A stretch of 64,000 bases of DNA from a virus. The stretch's first letter is position 1, and each line of letters opens with the position of its first letter. A program made the position numbers and the translations under genes. The notes under the pieces were generated by a model. It was given only the letters and a program-made list of their open reading frames with translations. It was not told the DNA's origin and searched no databases. Of this stretch, positions 18,383-27,076 are shown piece after piece. Location of the stretch: the IMG/VR virus record IMGVR_UViG_3300022602_000036, positions 62,001 through 126,000 of that record, one strand, 5' to 3'.

Positions 18383-20536
18383 ATGGCGTTAACCAGAATT
18401 AATCAGGCACAGGTTTTTAACGACGAGTGGAAACAACCAGTCAATGTGGCCACTACCGCTGACGTTGGTAACCTATATCTAGGTAACACACAACCTAATA
18501 CTGTTGATGGAGTATCAACATTCAACGGTATGCGTATTCTAGTAAAAAATCAAACCACAGGATCACAAAATGGTATCTGGGACGTTGTAACTCCTGGTTC
18601 TGGATCAAATGGTTGGTGGATACGCACCACAGACGCCAGCAGTAATCTGTTTATCAAGAGTGGTATGACTGTGGTATCTACACAGGGCAATACCTATGCT
18701 GGTCAAGAATTTCGTTTAACCACAGCTGATCCTATAGTACTAAACAACACAAGTTTAACATTTCAACTGGTGTCAGGTATTCCTGGCGGTGGCAACACAC
18801 AGGTACAGTTTAATGACACCGGATTCCTAAGTGGGACAACAGCATTTACCTACAATAAAGTGTCAAACGTAGTAACGGTCTCTGGTAATCTAACTGTTGG
18901 CAATGTTTATAATCAGGGTAGCGAAACTATTCTTGGTCAGCTGTCAGTTGGCAGTACCATCACTGTCACAGGCAATATATTACCCAGTGCCAACGTTACC
19001 TACAACCTAGGATCGCCAACACAGAAATTTAAGAGTGCTTACTTTAGTGGCAACACTGTGTACATTGGCAGTGAGTCGATGGGCGTTGACCCAAGCGGTA
19101 CTTGGCAGTTTAGCAGTAATGGATCCACAGTAACTTTAGGTGCCAACGCTACATTCAACCCGCCAAGTATTAACGTAACTGGTAATGTATCATCAGCTAT
19201 CGATAACACAGGATTATTAAATTCATCAGGTAACGTCTTAGCCAATACTGTTTCAGCTTATGCATTAAGTGGCTTAATTACCACAGCTGGTCAGACTAAT
19301 ATCACTTCAATTGGTAATCTAACATCATTGAGTGTAGGCGGCACTAGTACCTTTTACTCAGCCCCAATTATTACCCCAACTACTAATGCCACTACCTTAG
19401 GCACAGGTGCACTAATTGTACAAGGTGGTGCTAGCTTTGCTAAAGACGTATATATTGGCGGTAACTTATATGCGGCTAACGTAGTTAGTATAAATTATAG
19501 TTACTTAACAGTCAACGATCCGTTGATCTACCTTCAAGGTAACGTATATCCCTATAACTTTAGTATTGGATTCTATGGTCACTTTATTGGCGGGCCTGCC
19601 AACACATACGCACATACTGGATTTGTACGTTCGTGGACTAATAATGCTTGGTACTTGTTTAGTAATATCGCTGAACCTATTGCAGGCAATGTCAACGTCA
19701 GTGATGGTAATATAATATATGATCCTATTTACACAGGTTCACATACTGTGGTTGGATTTATTAATGCTAATGGTAATGTCTCAGCTAGTACAGTCAACGC
19801 TGGGCAAATTAATACCACAGGTAATGTACTAGCCACTAACGCAGTACTTAACGCATTGACAGTTAATGGTGTGATTAATGCCAGTGGTAACATCTTAGCT
19901 GGCTTTGGTGTGTTCAATGGATTAACTACCAATAACGGTTTAACTGTAAACGGCGGTTGGATTAATAATGCCGGCAATATTGTAGCCACAGGCGGTATCT
20001 TTAACTCTCTAACAGTTAATGGGTTGATCACACAAGGTATTACCACAGCCAATACCGCAACTGCAATATTTACACACGGTAATGATACTAACTTCCAATT
20101 AACAGCACAGAATGGTGTATTATCAAATGCAACCGGTTCAGAAGTAGCACGCTTTGGTATTAACTACAATACAGCAGGTTGGGATAGCTTTACACAATAT
20201 GTACGTGGGGCGTCAAGTCAAAATGGTTACCTAAGTTTCTGGGCAGCTAACGCACCAATAGCTAATGTACAGTCTACTGGCTTAACTGTAACAGGTGTTA
20301 TAAACGCATCAGGTAACATATTATCAACTGGTGCCGTACACAATACCCTAACAGTCAACGGTACAGCAAGCACCAACGTAGCTTCAGTGGCTTCTACAAT
20401 ACTTGCTGGTGCTGTTGGTGTTACTGGTAACATTATTGCCAATGCCAGTGTTATCTATGGTAACACTTCAGGTGGCTATGGTGTGCGTCAATTCTTTAAT
20501 CCTATAACAAATAGTCTAGACACGGTGTTTGGCTAA
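18383..20536 (+). CDS. Tail fibre protein with tandem LTVNG repeats
   Basis: 717 aa. The N-terminal domain has DGVSTFNGMRILVKNQTTG followed by SQNGIWDVV, a recognised phage fibre attachment motif. From about residue 470 a ~20-residue repeat recurs (for example INTTGNVLATNAVLNALTVN, INASGNILAGFGVFNGLTTN, INASGNILSTGAVHNTLTVN), probably a beta-solenoid shaft. It ends by a TAATG overlap with a lectin-like gene, so the two products probably work together. Confidence 0.82.
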   Translation: MALTRINQAQVFNDEWKQPVNVATTADVGNLYLGNTQPNTVDGVSTFNGMRILVKNQTTGSQNGIWDVVTPGSGSNGWWIRTTDASSNLFIKSGMTVVSTQGNTYAGQEFRLTTADPIVLNNTSLTFQLVSGIPGGGNTQVQFNDTGFLSGTTAFTYNKVSNVVTVSGNLTVGNVYNQGSETILGQLSVGSTITVTGNILPSANVTYNLGSPTQKFKSAYFSGNTVYIGSESMGVDPSGTWQFSSNGSTVTLGANATFNPPSINVTGNVSSAIDNTGLLNSSGNVLANTVSAYALSGLITTAGQTNITSIGNLTSLSVGGTSTFYSAPIITPTTNATTLGTGALIVQGGASFAKDVYIGGNLYAANVVSINYSYLTVNDPLIYLQGNVYPYNFSIGFYGHFIGGPANTYAHTGFVRSWTNNAWYLFSNIAEPIAGNVNVSDGNIIYDPIYTGSHTVVGFINANGNVSASTVNAGQINTTGNVLATNAVLNALTVNGVINASGNILAGFGVFNGLTTNNGLTVNGGWINNAGNIVATGGIFNSLTVNGLITQGITTANTATAIFTHGNDTNFQLTAQNGVLSNATGSEVARFGINYNTAGWDSFTQYVRGASSQNGYLSFWAANAPIANVQSTGLTVTGVINASGNILSTGAVHNTLTVNGTASTNVASVASTILAGAVGVTGNIIANASVIYGNTSGGYGVRQFFNPITNSLDTVFG

Positions 20537-21474
20537 TGGTAACACTGGTTAGTCGTATATCTAGTACTGGTGTTTATTCAACTAATGCTAACTCTACTGT
20601 GGGCATTTTTGACGAAGTTTCTAATGCTGGAGTAAGTAAAAAAGTGTTTGCTAATGGTATGATAATGACCAGTGGCATCTTAGATGAAACTAGTATTGCG
20701 GGCTCAGCTACAGCAATGAGCGAATATCCTAACGGCAACATAGCAGTATCAGGATACTTTGATGAAGTAACAGGTGGGTTGGTAACTAATGGCTTACTGG
20801 CCTACATAGATGCCAGCAAACAAGAAAGCTATGTTAGATCAGGCACTAAAATATTTGATCTAGTCAACCCTGCTAATCCAGCAACTTTAAACGGTGCAGT
20901 TACCTGGGTAGCCAATGGTGCTAATAATAGTAGTAGCTACTGGTGGTGGCCAAGTCAAGCATCAACAAATTACATATCCAGTACAATTACACAAAACTAT
21001 TTAGATTTTACTATTGTTTTCCAACCAGATTTCACACTTAATTCAAATTCTGCACTTGTGGGACTAATTGCTGCAAGCAACGATACTACCACCTATGATG
21101 AAAGTTTGAGATTAAGCGGTGCTAACGGCACAGGACCTTGGACCTTAATTAATCCCGACAATCAAAATGGATGGGCCAATGTTGCTACTACTTTTTATAT
21201 CAATGGAGTGACTAGTACTACCAACGGAGCGGCTATAAATGCAGGTTGGAATGTCTTAGGTGGATATCGTACTAATCAGACCAGCACATTAGCTAATGGT
21301 ACCTTTGGGCCGTTTAGTTATTTCTTAGGCACAGAAGGATACAGCACAGTACGTGACTTTCGCGGCAACATAGCCGCAGTGGCCTTATACAACCGCCAAC
21401 TATCAGCTGGTGAACAGATTAACAATTACAATTATTTTGCAGGTCGTTTTGGCCTACCATACATTGGCAGATAA
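20536..21474 (+). CDS. LamG/concanavalin-like lectin domain tail protein
   Basis: 312 aa. After ~90 residues of fibre-like sequence, residues about 95-312 (GLLAYIDASKQESYV ... FTIVFQPDF ... NGWANVATTFYING ... RDFRGNIAAVALYNRQLSAG) fit a laminin-G/concanavalin-A jelly roll with the typical C-terminal ALYNRQLS.GEQINNYNYF. Such domains bind surface glycans, so it is a candidate receptor-binding tip. Confidence 0.78.
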   Translation: MVTLVSRISSTGVYSTNANSTVGIFDEVSNAGVSKKVFANGMIMTSGILDETSIAGSATAMSEYPNGNIAVSGYFDEVTGGLVTNGLLAYIDASKQESYVRSGTKIFDLVNPANPATLNGAVTWVANGANNSSSYWWWPSQASTNYISSTITQNYLDFTIVFQPDFTLNSNSALVGLIAASNDTTTYDESLRLSGANGTGPWTLINPDNQNGWANVATTFYINGVTSTTNGAAINAGWNVLGGYRTNQTSTLANGTFGPFSYFLGTEGYSTVRDFRGNIAAVALYNRQLSAGEQINNYNYFAGRFGLPYIGR

Positions 21475-21477
21475 ATA
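21470..21477 (+). promoter_or_regulatory. T4-type late promoter motif
   Basis: GATAAATA, with the ATG at 21485 only 7 nt later. This spacing suggests a leaderless message, or the motif is a chance match. Confidence 0.5.
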
Positions 21478-21484
21478 CTAAACT

Positions 21485-22942
21485 ATGGCTAAACTACAAT
21501 CAGGTACAGTAGTCTACGGTAACTTAACTGTAAACACATTTGCAAATATTAACGGTAACCTTATCTTAGGTGCGCAGATATATGCCGCAGGTTCACCTGG
21601 CGTTAACGGACAGGTCCTACAAAATGTAGGCGGTACTGGAGTAGCATGGGCTAACCCTAGTTCAGGCTCTAGTATCTTTAACGGTACTAGTAACGTAACA
21701 GTATTATCATCAGGCAGTAACGTAGTTGTTTCAGTAGCAGGTGCTATTATTGCCAACATTGGCTCAAGTGGTATGACCATTATAGGTGGCTTATCAGCAG
21801 GTTCTATCACAGGTAACGGTGCAGCCTTAACTGGATTGCCTGCAGGTTATAGTAACGTTAATGCCGCAACATATTTGCCAATTTACTCAGGTACGGTGGG
21901 TGCTAGTTTTGTTAACTCAACAGGTAACGTTCTAGCGCAAGCTGGTGTATTTAACGCTCTTGGTATTAACGGTGCTATCACTGGTACTGGCTATATTAAT
22001 ACCACAGCTAATATTTCAACAGCACAACTTAATGCTGGTCAGATTAACACAACTGGCAATATTTTATCAACTGGTGCTGTGCATAACGCACTCACAGTTA
22101 ACGGTGCAACTACTGTAACAGGTAATATTTCAGCTCCTACTATGAATGTTACACATACCACTATAGGTAGTACATACGGAAACCAATCAATTATTGGGGT
22201 ATGGAGTGGAAGTGATGGCAGTAATAACGAATTTTTAGAATTAACTAATACACGTACTGCAGCAGGGTCAACCTGGACTACAGCAGGTTACCGACTACAA
22301 CAAAAAATTGATGCTACATGGATGGGTTATGTACAGTTTAACGGTGCGTCAACTAACGGTGGCATTGCGTTTGGTACTGGTACTAATACTACTAACGCAG
22401 TATCAGTTACAGATAGTGTAAGGATTGACACCAACGGTGTAACCATTGTTGGTCTCAAAAATCAAACAGTAGCAATATCAAACGGTGGCACTAGCGGCGT
22501 AGGTAATATTGGTGCTGCAGGTGCTGTATTTAATACCATATTCGGTAAAGCAACCACAGCACAATACGCTGACTTGGCTGAGATCTATACCAGTGACTTT
22601 GACTATGAACCCGGTACAGTGGTCATCTTTGGCGGCACAGCAGAAGTCACAGTATCAACTCTAAGTCACGACACACGCATAGCTGGAGTGGTAAGTACAA
22701 ACCCAGCATACTTGATGAACAGCACAGAAACTGGCGTAGAAGTAGCACTAATGGGGCGAGTACCTTGCTCTGTACTAGGTCCTGTGGCCAAAGGTGATCG
22801 TCTAGTTGCTAGCCAAACAGCAGGTGTTGCTCAACGACTTAACACCAATTTATACCAACCAGGTTGCATCATTGGCAAGGCCTTAGAAGCCATTGATTCT
22901 GCAACAATTTCAACCATAGAAGTAGTAGTAGGACGCTTATAA
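21485..22942 (+). CDS. Tail fibre protein with conserved C-terminal domain
   Basis: 485 aa. The middle has the LTVNG-type repeats (INTTGNILSTGAVHNALTVN). The C-terminal ~130 residues (QYADLAEIYTSDFDYEPGTVV ... TRIAGVVSTNPAYLMN ... MGRVPCSVLGPVAKGDRLVA) match the C-terminal domain of the protein at 12538. It is probably a fibre trimer or its adaptor. It is the end of the first virion block. Confidence 0.8.
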   Translation: MAKLQSGTVVYGNLTVNTFANINGNLILGAQIYAAGSPGVNGQVLQNVGGTGVAWANPSSGSSIFNGTSNVTVLSSGSNVVVSVAGAIIANIGSSGMTIIGGLSAGSITGNGAALTGLPAGYSNVNAATYLPIYSGTVGASFVNSTGNVLAQAGVFNALGINGAITGTGYINTTANISTAQLNAGQINTTGNILSTGAVHNALTVNGATTVTGNISAPTMNVTHTTIGSTYGNQSIIGVWSGSDGSNNEFLELTNTRTAAGSTWTTAGYRLQQKIDATWMGYVQFNGASTNGGIAFGTGTNTTNAVSVTDSVRIDTNGVTIVGLKNQTVAISNGGTSGVGNIGAAGAVFNTIFGKATTAQYADLAEIYTSDFDYEPGTVVIFGGTAEVTVSTLSHDTRIAGVVSTNPAYLMNSTETGVEVALMGRVPCSVLGPVAKGDRLVASQTAGVAQRLNTNLYQPGCIIGKALEAIDSATISTIEVVVGRL

Positions 22943-22947
22943 ATCAC

Positions 22948-22976
22948 TTGACTTTTTAACCAAAAGACTGTATAAT
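22948..22976 (+). promoter_or_regulatory. Sigma70-type promoter
   Basis: TTGACT at 22948-22953 and TATAAT at 22971-22976, 17 bp apart, with spacer motif TTAACCAAAAGA shared with 29322. It drives the 23008-25524 group. Confidence 0.88.
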
Positions 22977-23007
22977 ACAGTTATAAATTAGTTAAAAAGG
23001 TCCAAGT

Positions 23008-23376
23008 TTGAATCAAGTTACTGTTAGAACCCGCTTGTATCAGCCTAGTTTTCACCGTGCAGACTCTTACTGCGAGCACGAAATAACTGGCGAATTACTC
23101 AACACTGTCAAGTGGTTAAAGCCTGACGAATTAGCTATAACGAACCCCCAACACCCAAACGGATTCAGTATCATACAAAAGAAAAATATTCTATGGATGC
23201 GAGATCTAGCTGGTAAAAAATCCACAGTAACAGTAGATCCAGACTATCAGCAGTGGACTGTCAAAGGGTCAAAAGGCAATGAATATCTTGTAATTCGTCA
23301 AAAAGGCCAGTATAATTGTACATGTCCAGGCTTTACATATCGCCATAATTGTCGTCACATCACGGAGGTCCAATGA
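23008..23376 (+). CDS. SWIM-type zinc-finger protein
   Basis: 122 aa from a TTG at 23008, supported by AAAAGG 7 nt upstream and the position of the promoter. The C terminus has the SWIM signature CxCx(n)CxH (YNCTCPGFTYRHNCRHI), a zinc fold that binds DNA or protein. It overlaps the DNA ligase start by 4 nt (coupled translation), so a DNA repair or replication link is likely. Confidence 0.7.
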   Translation: MNQVTVRTRLYQPSFHRADSYCEHEITGELLNTVKWLKPDELAITNPQHPNGFSIIQKKNILWMRDLAGKKSTVTVDPDYQQWTVKGSKGNEYLVIRQKGQYNCTCPGFTYRHNCRHITEVQ

Positions 23377-24686
23377 ATAATCCTTGGGATATAATCCAAG
23401 AACTAGAATCAGATAACAGTCGCTTGGCTAAAGAAGCAGTCATTGAGCACGAAGCACTAGCAGACAATGTAGAATTCTTTGCTGGCTGTCGTTTGGCATT
23501 AGATGCTATGATTACCTTTGGTGTTAAAAAGGTAGACGAAACTGACTCAGATGGATTTGGATTAACTTGGGCAGAGTTCGCTCAACTAGCTGATGCACTG
23601 GCCAATCGTGAACTAACAGGCAACAATGCACAGTCAGCTATAGAACAAGCACGCAAAAGTTCTACTAAGCTACAATGGAATCTTTGGTATCGTCGTATCT
23701 TAATCAAAGACCTACGCTGTGGAGTCAGTGAAAAAACTGTAAACACTGTGATCAAACGAGCTAAGAAACCTGCTTATGAGATTCCTGTATTCAGTTGTCA
23801 ACTAGCGCATGACTCAGCTAATCATGATGGTAAACTTGCCGGTGCTAAATTAATTGAAGTTAAACTAGATGGTGTTCGTGTAATTACCATTGTTTACCCA
23901 AATGGACAAGTAGATCAATACAGTCGCAATGGTAAAGAGCTGGTAAACTTTCCACACATCAAACAACAGATTGCTTTGCACGCTGATTCATTTAAGGAAC
24001 CTATGGTGCTTGATGGCGAAGTCATGTCAGCTAGTTTCCAAGATCTAATGAAAATGGTACATCGTAAGAGTGATGTTAAAAGCAATGATGCTGTGCTGAA
24101 TTTGTTTGATGTTATTACTCTTAAAGAGTTCCAAGCAGGACAAGGCATTCATAGACAAATTGATCGTAGCATAAGTTTGGCCGCTTGGTATAGTCAAGTA
24201 GCTGATGATATGCCTAATGTTACTGTAGTAGGTCAAGAGCAGGTTAACCTAGATATACCAGCTGGGCAAGCTCGTTTCCTACAGATCAATCAAGAAGCTA
24301 TTGATGGTGGGTACGAAGGTATTATGGTTAAGAATCCATTAGGGATTTATGAATGTAAACGCACTATCAATTGGTTAAAATTAAAACCATTTATTGAAGT
24401 AAGTTTGGAGGTAACAGATGTCGAAGAAGGTACAGGCCGTAACCAAGGCCGTTTGGGGGCTTTGGTATGTAGTGGCCAAGACAATGGCCGTAATATTACT
24501 GTTAACTGCGGTAGCGGGTTTACTGATAACGATCGCGGAGTATTTTGGGCCAACCGTGACAAGTTGGTTGGGCAAGTAGTTGAGGTACGTGCTGATGCTG
24601 TTACGCAAAATCAAGACGGTTCTTACTCCTTACGCTTTCCTAGGTTCTTGCGTTTTAGGGGGTTTGAAGTTGGCGAAAAACTATAA
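23373..24686 (+). CDS. ATP-dependent DNA ligase
   Basis: 437 aa from the ATG at 23373, which has GGAGG 4 nt upstream. The nucleotidyl-transfer lysine is K164 in IEVKLDGVRV; other ligase motifs include VLDGEVM, GYEGIMVKN and WLKLKP. The C-terminal OB fold (LEVTDVEEGTG ... VEVRADAV) is complete. It seals nicks in phage DNA, like T4 gp30 (487 aa). It overlaps the SWIM gene upstream, and the next small gene starts inside its end. Confidence 0.93.
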   Translation: MNNPWDIIQELESDNSRLAKEAVIEHEALADNVEFFAGCRLALDAMITFGVKKVDETDSDGFGLTWAEFAQLADALANRELTGNNAQSAIEQARKSSTKLQWNLWYRRILIKDLRCGVSEKTVNTVIKRAKKPAYEIPVFSCQLAHDSANHDGKLAGAKLIEVKLDGVRVITIVYPNGQVDQYSRNGKELVNFPHIKQQIALHADSFKEPMVLDGEVMSASFQDLMKMVHRKSDVKSNDAVLNLFDVITLKEFQAGQGIHRQIDRSISLAAWYSQVADDMPNVTVVGQEQVNLDIPAGQARFLQINQEAIDGGYEGIMVKNPLGIYECKRTINWLKLKPFIEVSLEVTDVEEGTGRNQGRLGALVCSGQDNGRNITVNCGSGFTDNDRGVFWANRDKLVGQVVEVRADAVTQNQDGSYSLRFPRFLRFRGFEVGEKL

Positions 24687-24930
24687 GTTAGCTCAAGAAG
24701 CTGACAAAGATAAAGTCTACGGTGCTCTTAAAGAGTTCACTCGCAACTCTCGTCTATGGCGTTCAAGTCCAGTTGGTCGTGAATATTGCCACTTGACAGA
24801 AGAAGGCAGAGAAGTTATCATAGACATGATGCAGGATATGTTGCGTACTATTGATATATTAGAACGTAAGGCATTTGATCAACGTGCTAAAGAAATTGTG
24901 TTTGAAACACTGAAAGGTAAAGGTGAATAA
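24670..24930 (+). CDS. Small hypothetical helical protein
   Basis: 86 aa if it starts at the TTG at 24670; a second TTG at 24664 is possible and no ATG is near. GGGGG upstream could serve as the ribosome binding site. Sequence AKNYKLAQEADKDKVYGALK... is helical and charged, with LTEEGREVIIDMMQDML. It overlaps the ligase gene and the next start (TAATG). Function unknown. Confidence 0.55.
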   Translation: MAKNYKLAQEADKDKVYGALKEFTRNSRLWRSSPVGREYCHLTEEGREVIIDMMQDMLRTIDILERKAFDQRAKEIVFETLKGKGE

Positions 24931-25268
24931 TGGTTGCTGGTATGCGGCGTGATTTCGTAGAAGAACAGAGCGATACTAATCCTGTGGTATACTGTAAGGA
25001 CTGCAAATATTACTATCGTACGTTTGGTATGTGGATGGCTCAAACGGAAGCACGATGTACTCGCGGTCGTCAACCTAAAGTCAATCTTGTCACAGGTAAA
25101 ATAGGGCCGCTTGATTACTATAACTTAGAACGTTGTCAACGTGAGCGGACTAATGAGTATATTGTTAATTGCGGCGAAGAAGGCAAATTTTGGTCTCCTC
25201 GCAAGCCTTCGCCAGAAACCACAATGTTAATGTTAAAAAGAAAGGTACCAAATGATTCTAACTCGTAA
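24930..25268 (+). CDS. Cysteine-rich, probably zinc-binding phage protein
   Basis: 112 aa. Cysteines occur as CKDC (about 22-25), C43, C69 and C81 with basic surroundings, suggesting one metal site. I recall similar small proteins in marine T4-like phages without a known role. It overlaps both neighbours. Confidence 0.65.
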   Translation: MVAGMRRDFVEEQSDTNPVVYCKDCKYYYRTFGMWMAQTEARCTRGRQPKVNLVTGKIGPLDYYNLERCQRERTNEYIVNCGEEGKFWSPRKPSPETTMLMLKRKVPNDSNS

Positions 25269-25524
25269 TGAACTTATTGAATCACTACAAGATGGTATTG
25301 TAACTGTAACTTTTACCAAAGTAAATGGTGAGGTTCGTACTATGCCTTGTACTCTGCGTGAAGATATTGTTCCACCTAGGCCTACACCTGCTGAAGGTGC
25401 AGAAACTAAAACTAAGAAAAAGAATGATGGTGTAATTAGTGCGTGGTGCATTGATAAAGGTGCATGGCGCAGTTTTCGCTATGATAGTATTGTTAGTCTA
25501 CAGTTTGATGGCAGTGGACAGTAA
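25252..25524 (+). CDS. WYL_2/DUF2693-like small protein
   Basis: 90 aa. LIESLQDGIVTVTFTKVNGE, then RTMPCTLRED and a C-terminal KGAWRSFRYDSIVSLQ match the SH3-like DUF2693 (WYL_2) family found in many phages. Function unknown; the fold suggests nucleic-acid or protein binding. It overlaps the preceding gene by 17 nt. Confidence 0.75.
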   Translation: MILTRNELIESLQDGIVTVTFTKVNGEVRTMPCTLREDIVPPRPTPAEGAETKTKKKNDGVISAWCIDKGAWRSFRYDSIVSLQFDGSGQ

Positions 25525-25539
25525 TTTAACCAAAATAGG

Positions 25540-25568
25540 TTGACATGTGCGTATTTTTCCGCTATTAT
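25540..25568 (+). promoter_or_regulatory. Sigma70-type promoter
   Basis: TTGACA at 25540-25545 and TATTAT at 25563-25568, 17 bp apart. It drives the gene at 25625. Confidence 0.78.
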
Positions 25569-25624
25569 ATATGTTCATGCTGTATTTTAAATAGCAAACT
25601 TTTAACTCTATGGAGAAGTAACAA

Positions 25625-26011
25625 ATGGCAAAAACTACTAAAGTAACAATGGCAACAGCACCAGCTAAGAAAGCACCTGCTAAGGCTCCAGCAAAAGCAC
25701 CTGCTAAGGCTCCAGCAAAAGCACCTGCTAAGGCACCAGCTAAGGCTCCTAAAAAAGCTTCAGTTAACCTAGCTAAGGTAACTAACCAAAAAGCGTTCTT
25801 AGAAAAATACCTACGTGGTACAGGTCGTACCTTATCAGTAGCGCAAGCAAAAGCTAACTACGGTATTGCAAAATTGTCAGCACGTATTAGTGAAATGCGC
25901 GATGCTGGTTTAGTAATCTACACAGATGAAAACACCTCAGGTAAAGCAACTTACCGTATCGTTGCTCGTGACGTTGCAGGTTCACGTGCTAAAGTGTTTT
26001 CAGCAAACTAA
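25625..26011 (+). CDS. PAKA-repeat, histone-H1-like protein with winged-helix-like end
   Basis: 128 aa. Residues about 12-47 are tandem PAKA/APAK units with a strong positive charge, like the tails of histone H1, HctB or AlgP. Residues about 55-115 (FLEKYLRGTGRTLSVAQAKA, then NYGIAKLSARISEMRDAGLV and a YRIV strand) resemble a winged helix-turn-helix. The protein probably binds DNA, perhaps the host nucleoid or phage DNA. It has its own sigma70-type promoter and terminator, so expression is likely early and strong. Confidence 0.75.
   Translation: MAKTTKVTMATAPAKKAPAKAPAKAPAKAPAKAPAKAPAKAPKKASVNLAKVTNQKAFLEKYLRGTGRTLSVAQAKANYGIAKLSARISEMRDAGLVIYTDENTSGKATYRIVARDVAGSRAKVFSAN
25673..25750 (+). 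repeat. 24-nt tandem DNA repeat encoding PAKA units
   Basis: The 24-nt unit GCACCTGCTAAGGCTCCAGC plus AAAA occurs exactly at 25673-25696 and 25697-25720, with a diverged third copy from 25721. Copy number could vary by slippage. Confidence 0.85.
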
Positions 26012-26035
26012 TATCTAGGTAGATTTACCAAAGAT

Positions 26036-26062
26036 AAAAAAAGCCCCGTTTGGGGCTTTTTT
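26036..26062. terminator. Bidirectional terminator
   Basis: AAAAAAAGCCCC-GTTT-GGGGCTTTTTT. It has a T tract on both strands and serves the plus gene at 25625 and the minus gene at 26077. Confidence 0.92.
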
Positions 26063-26076
26063 GTTGGCTATAGATG

Positions 26077-26397
26077 TTAATTAACAATAGTGGCTAAATC
26101 AATAACGGTTTCATTAGTCCAATTAGTGGTATATGTTATACTGTGTGCTGATTTCCATGCATTGATATCTGCTATTAGCCCTGCGTCTGTTAAAGTATAA
26201 GTTGATACAAAAGAATTAGCTGCATCTGTATTGCTAAAAATCAAAATAGTTTTAGTAGTTGTGCCTGTTTTTTGGTTTAAAGAATTTGCTTCTAAGTAGG
26301 TTGCGATATTTTTAGCCCAATCACTAGCAGTGACTGATGGTGGAAATGGTCCAACGTTATTTGGATCTTCTACTGTAAAAGTATATACTACTGACAT
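26077..26397 (-). CDS. Hypothetical virion-type protein
   Basis: 106 aa (MSVVYTFTVEDPNNVGPFPP ... TKTILIFSNTDAANSFVSTY). It has no cysteines, a mixed alpha/beta composition, and DAGLIADINAWKSAH near the end. AAGGAA lies before the ATG and a late-type motif GATAAATA (26433-26426) upstream, so a structural role is likely, although no family is recognised. Confidence 0.65.
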   Translation of the reverse strand: MSVVYTFTVEDPNNVGPFPPSVTASDWAKNIATYLEANSLNQKTGTTTKTILIFSNTDAANSFVSTYTLTDAGLIADINAWKSAHSITYTTNWTNETVIDLATIVN

Positions 26398-26425
26398 ATG
26401 GTATTCCTTATTAAACTGTTATAGT

Positions 26426-26433
26426 TATTTATC
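26426..26433 (-). promoter_or_regulatory. T4-type late promoter motif (minus strand)
   Basis: GATAAATA on the minus strand, 28 nt before the ATG at 26397. Confidence 0.6.
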
Positions 26434-26436
26434 TGA

Positions 26437-26465
26437 TTGACAAACAAATCAAAAGATGTTATAAT
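26437..26465 (+). promoter_or_regulatory. Sigma70-type promoter
   Basis: TTGACA at 26437-26442 and TATAAT at 26460-26465, 17 bp apart, with spacer AAATCAAAAGATG. It drives 26498 onward, divergent from the late motif at 26426. Confidence 0.87.
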
Positions 26466-26497
26466 ATACGCATATTAAACAATAAAGAAAGCGAACA

Positions 26498-27076
26498 ATG
26501 AGTACTCGTTTATACGTAGGACTTGGGGCAGCAATTTTTGTAGGTAATATAATCTATGCTCAATATGAAGATAGTCGTATTAGTAGCATAGAAGATAGTG
26601 TTATCCAAATTGGCAGTGATGTAGCAGAAATCAAACAGGCAGTGTTAGAACAACAAACAACGTCAATCAAATACACTAAAAAAGATGTTGAATGCCTAGC
26701 ACGCAATATCTACTACGAAGCAGGTGTAGAGCCGTTAATGGGCAAATATGCTGTGGCCAATGTAACTATTAACCGTGTTAAAAGCGGCTATTGGGGCTCG
26801 CATGTATGTGATGTAGTCTACGCCAAAGACCAGTTTAGTTGGACCAAAGAGAAAAAGCGTGCTTGGATACAACTAAAAGGCAGTAATTGGGCAACTAGCC
26901 GTGCAGTGGCAGAGTCTGCACTAACACAGGGCATTCGTGTTAAGCAATTGAAGCACGCATTATTCTATCACGCAGATTACGTTAGTCCTACTTGGCGTGA
27001 TCGTACTAAACAAGTACTTAAAGTAGGGCAACATATTTTTTACTCACAAGCAAAGGGCAGTAATTTATCAATATGA
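26498..27076 (+). CDS. SleB-type cell wall hydrolase, membrane-anchored
   Basis: 192 aa. Residues about 5-21 are a membrane anchor or uncleaved signal (LYVGLGAAIFVGNIIYA), followed by a helical stalk and a C-terminal Hydrolase_2/SleB domain (VECLARNIYYEAGVEP, AVANVTINRVKSGYWG, VCDVVYAKDQFSW). SleB enzymes are peptidoglycan lytic transglycosylases; the glutamate of YYEAG is the expected catalytic residue. It is driven by a sigma70-type promoter and lies far from the lysis cassette at 51451, so it may act outside classical lysis. It overlaps the next gene by 4 nt. Confidence 0.85.
   Translation: MSTRLYVGLGAAIFVGNIIYAQYEDSRISSIEDSVIQIGSDVAEIKQAVLEQQTTSIKYTKKDVECLARNIYYEAGVEPLMGKYAVANVTINRVKSGYWGSHVCDVVYAKDQFSWTKEKKRAWIQLKGSNWATSRAVAESALTQGIRVKQLKHALFYHADYVSPTWRDRTKQVLKVGQHIFYSQAKGSNLSI

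Noticed and set aside
13020-20442. Minus-strand open frames in the fibre genes
   Set aside because: Low-complexity mirror frames of Gly/Thr/Asn-rich repeats on the other strand.
25673-25750. CRISPR or tandem satellite array
   Set aside because: The repeats are contiguous without spacers and are in frame within a protein, encoding PAKA units.
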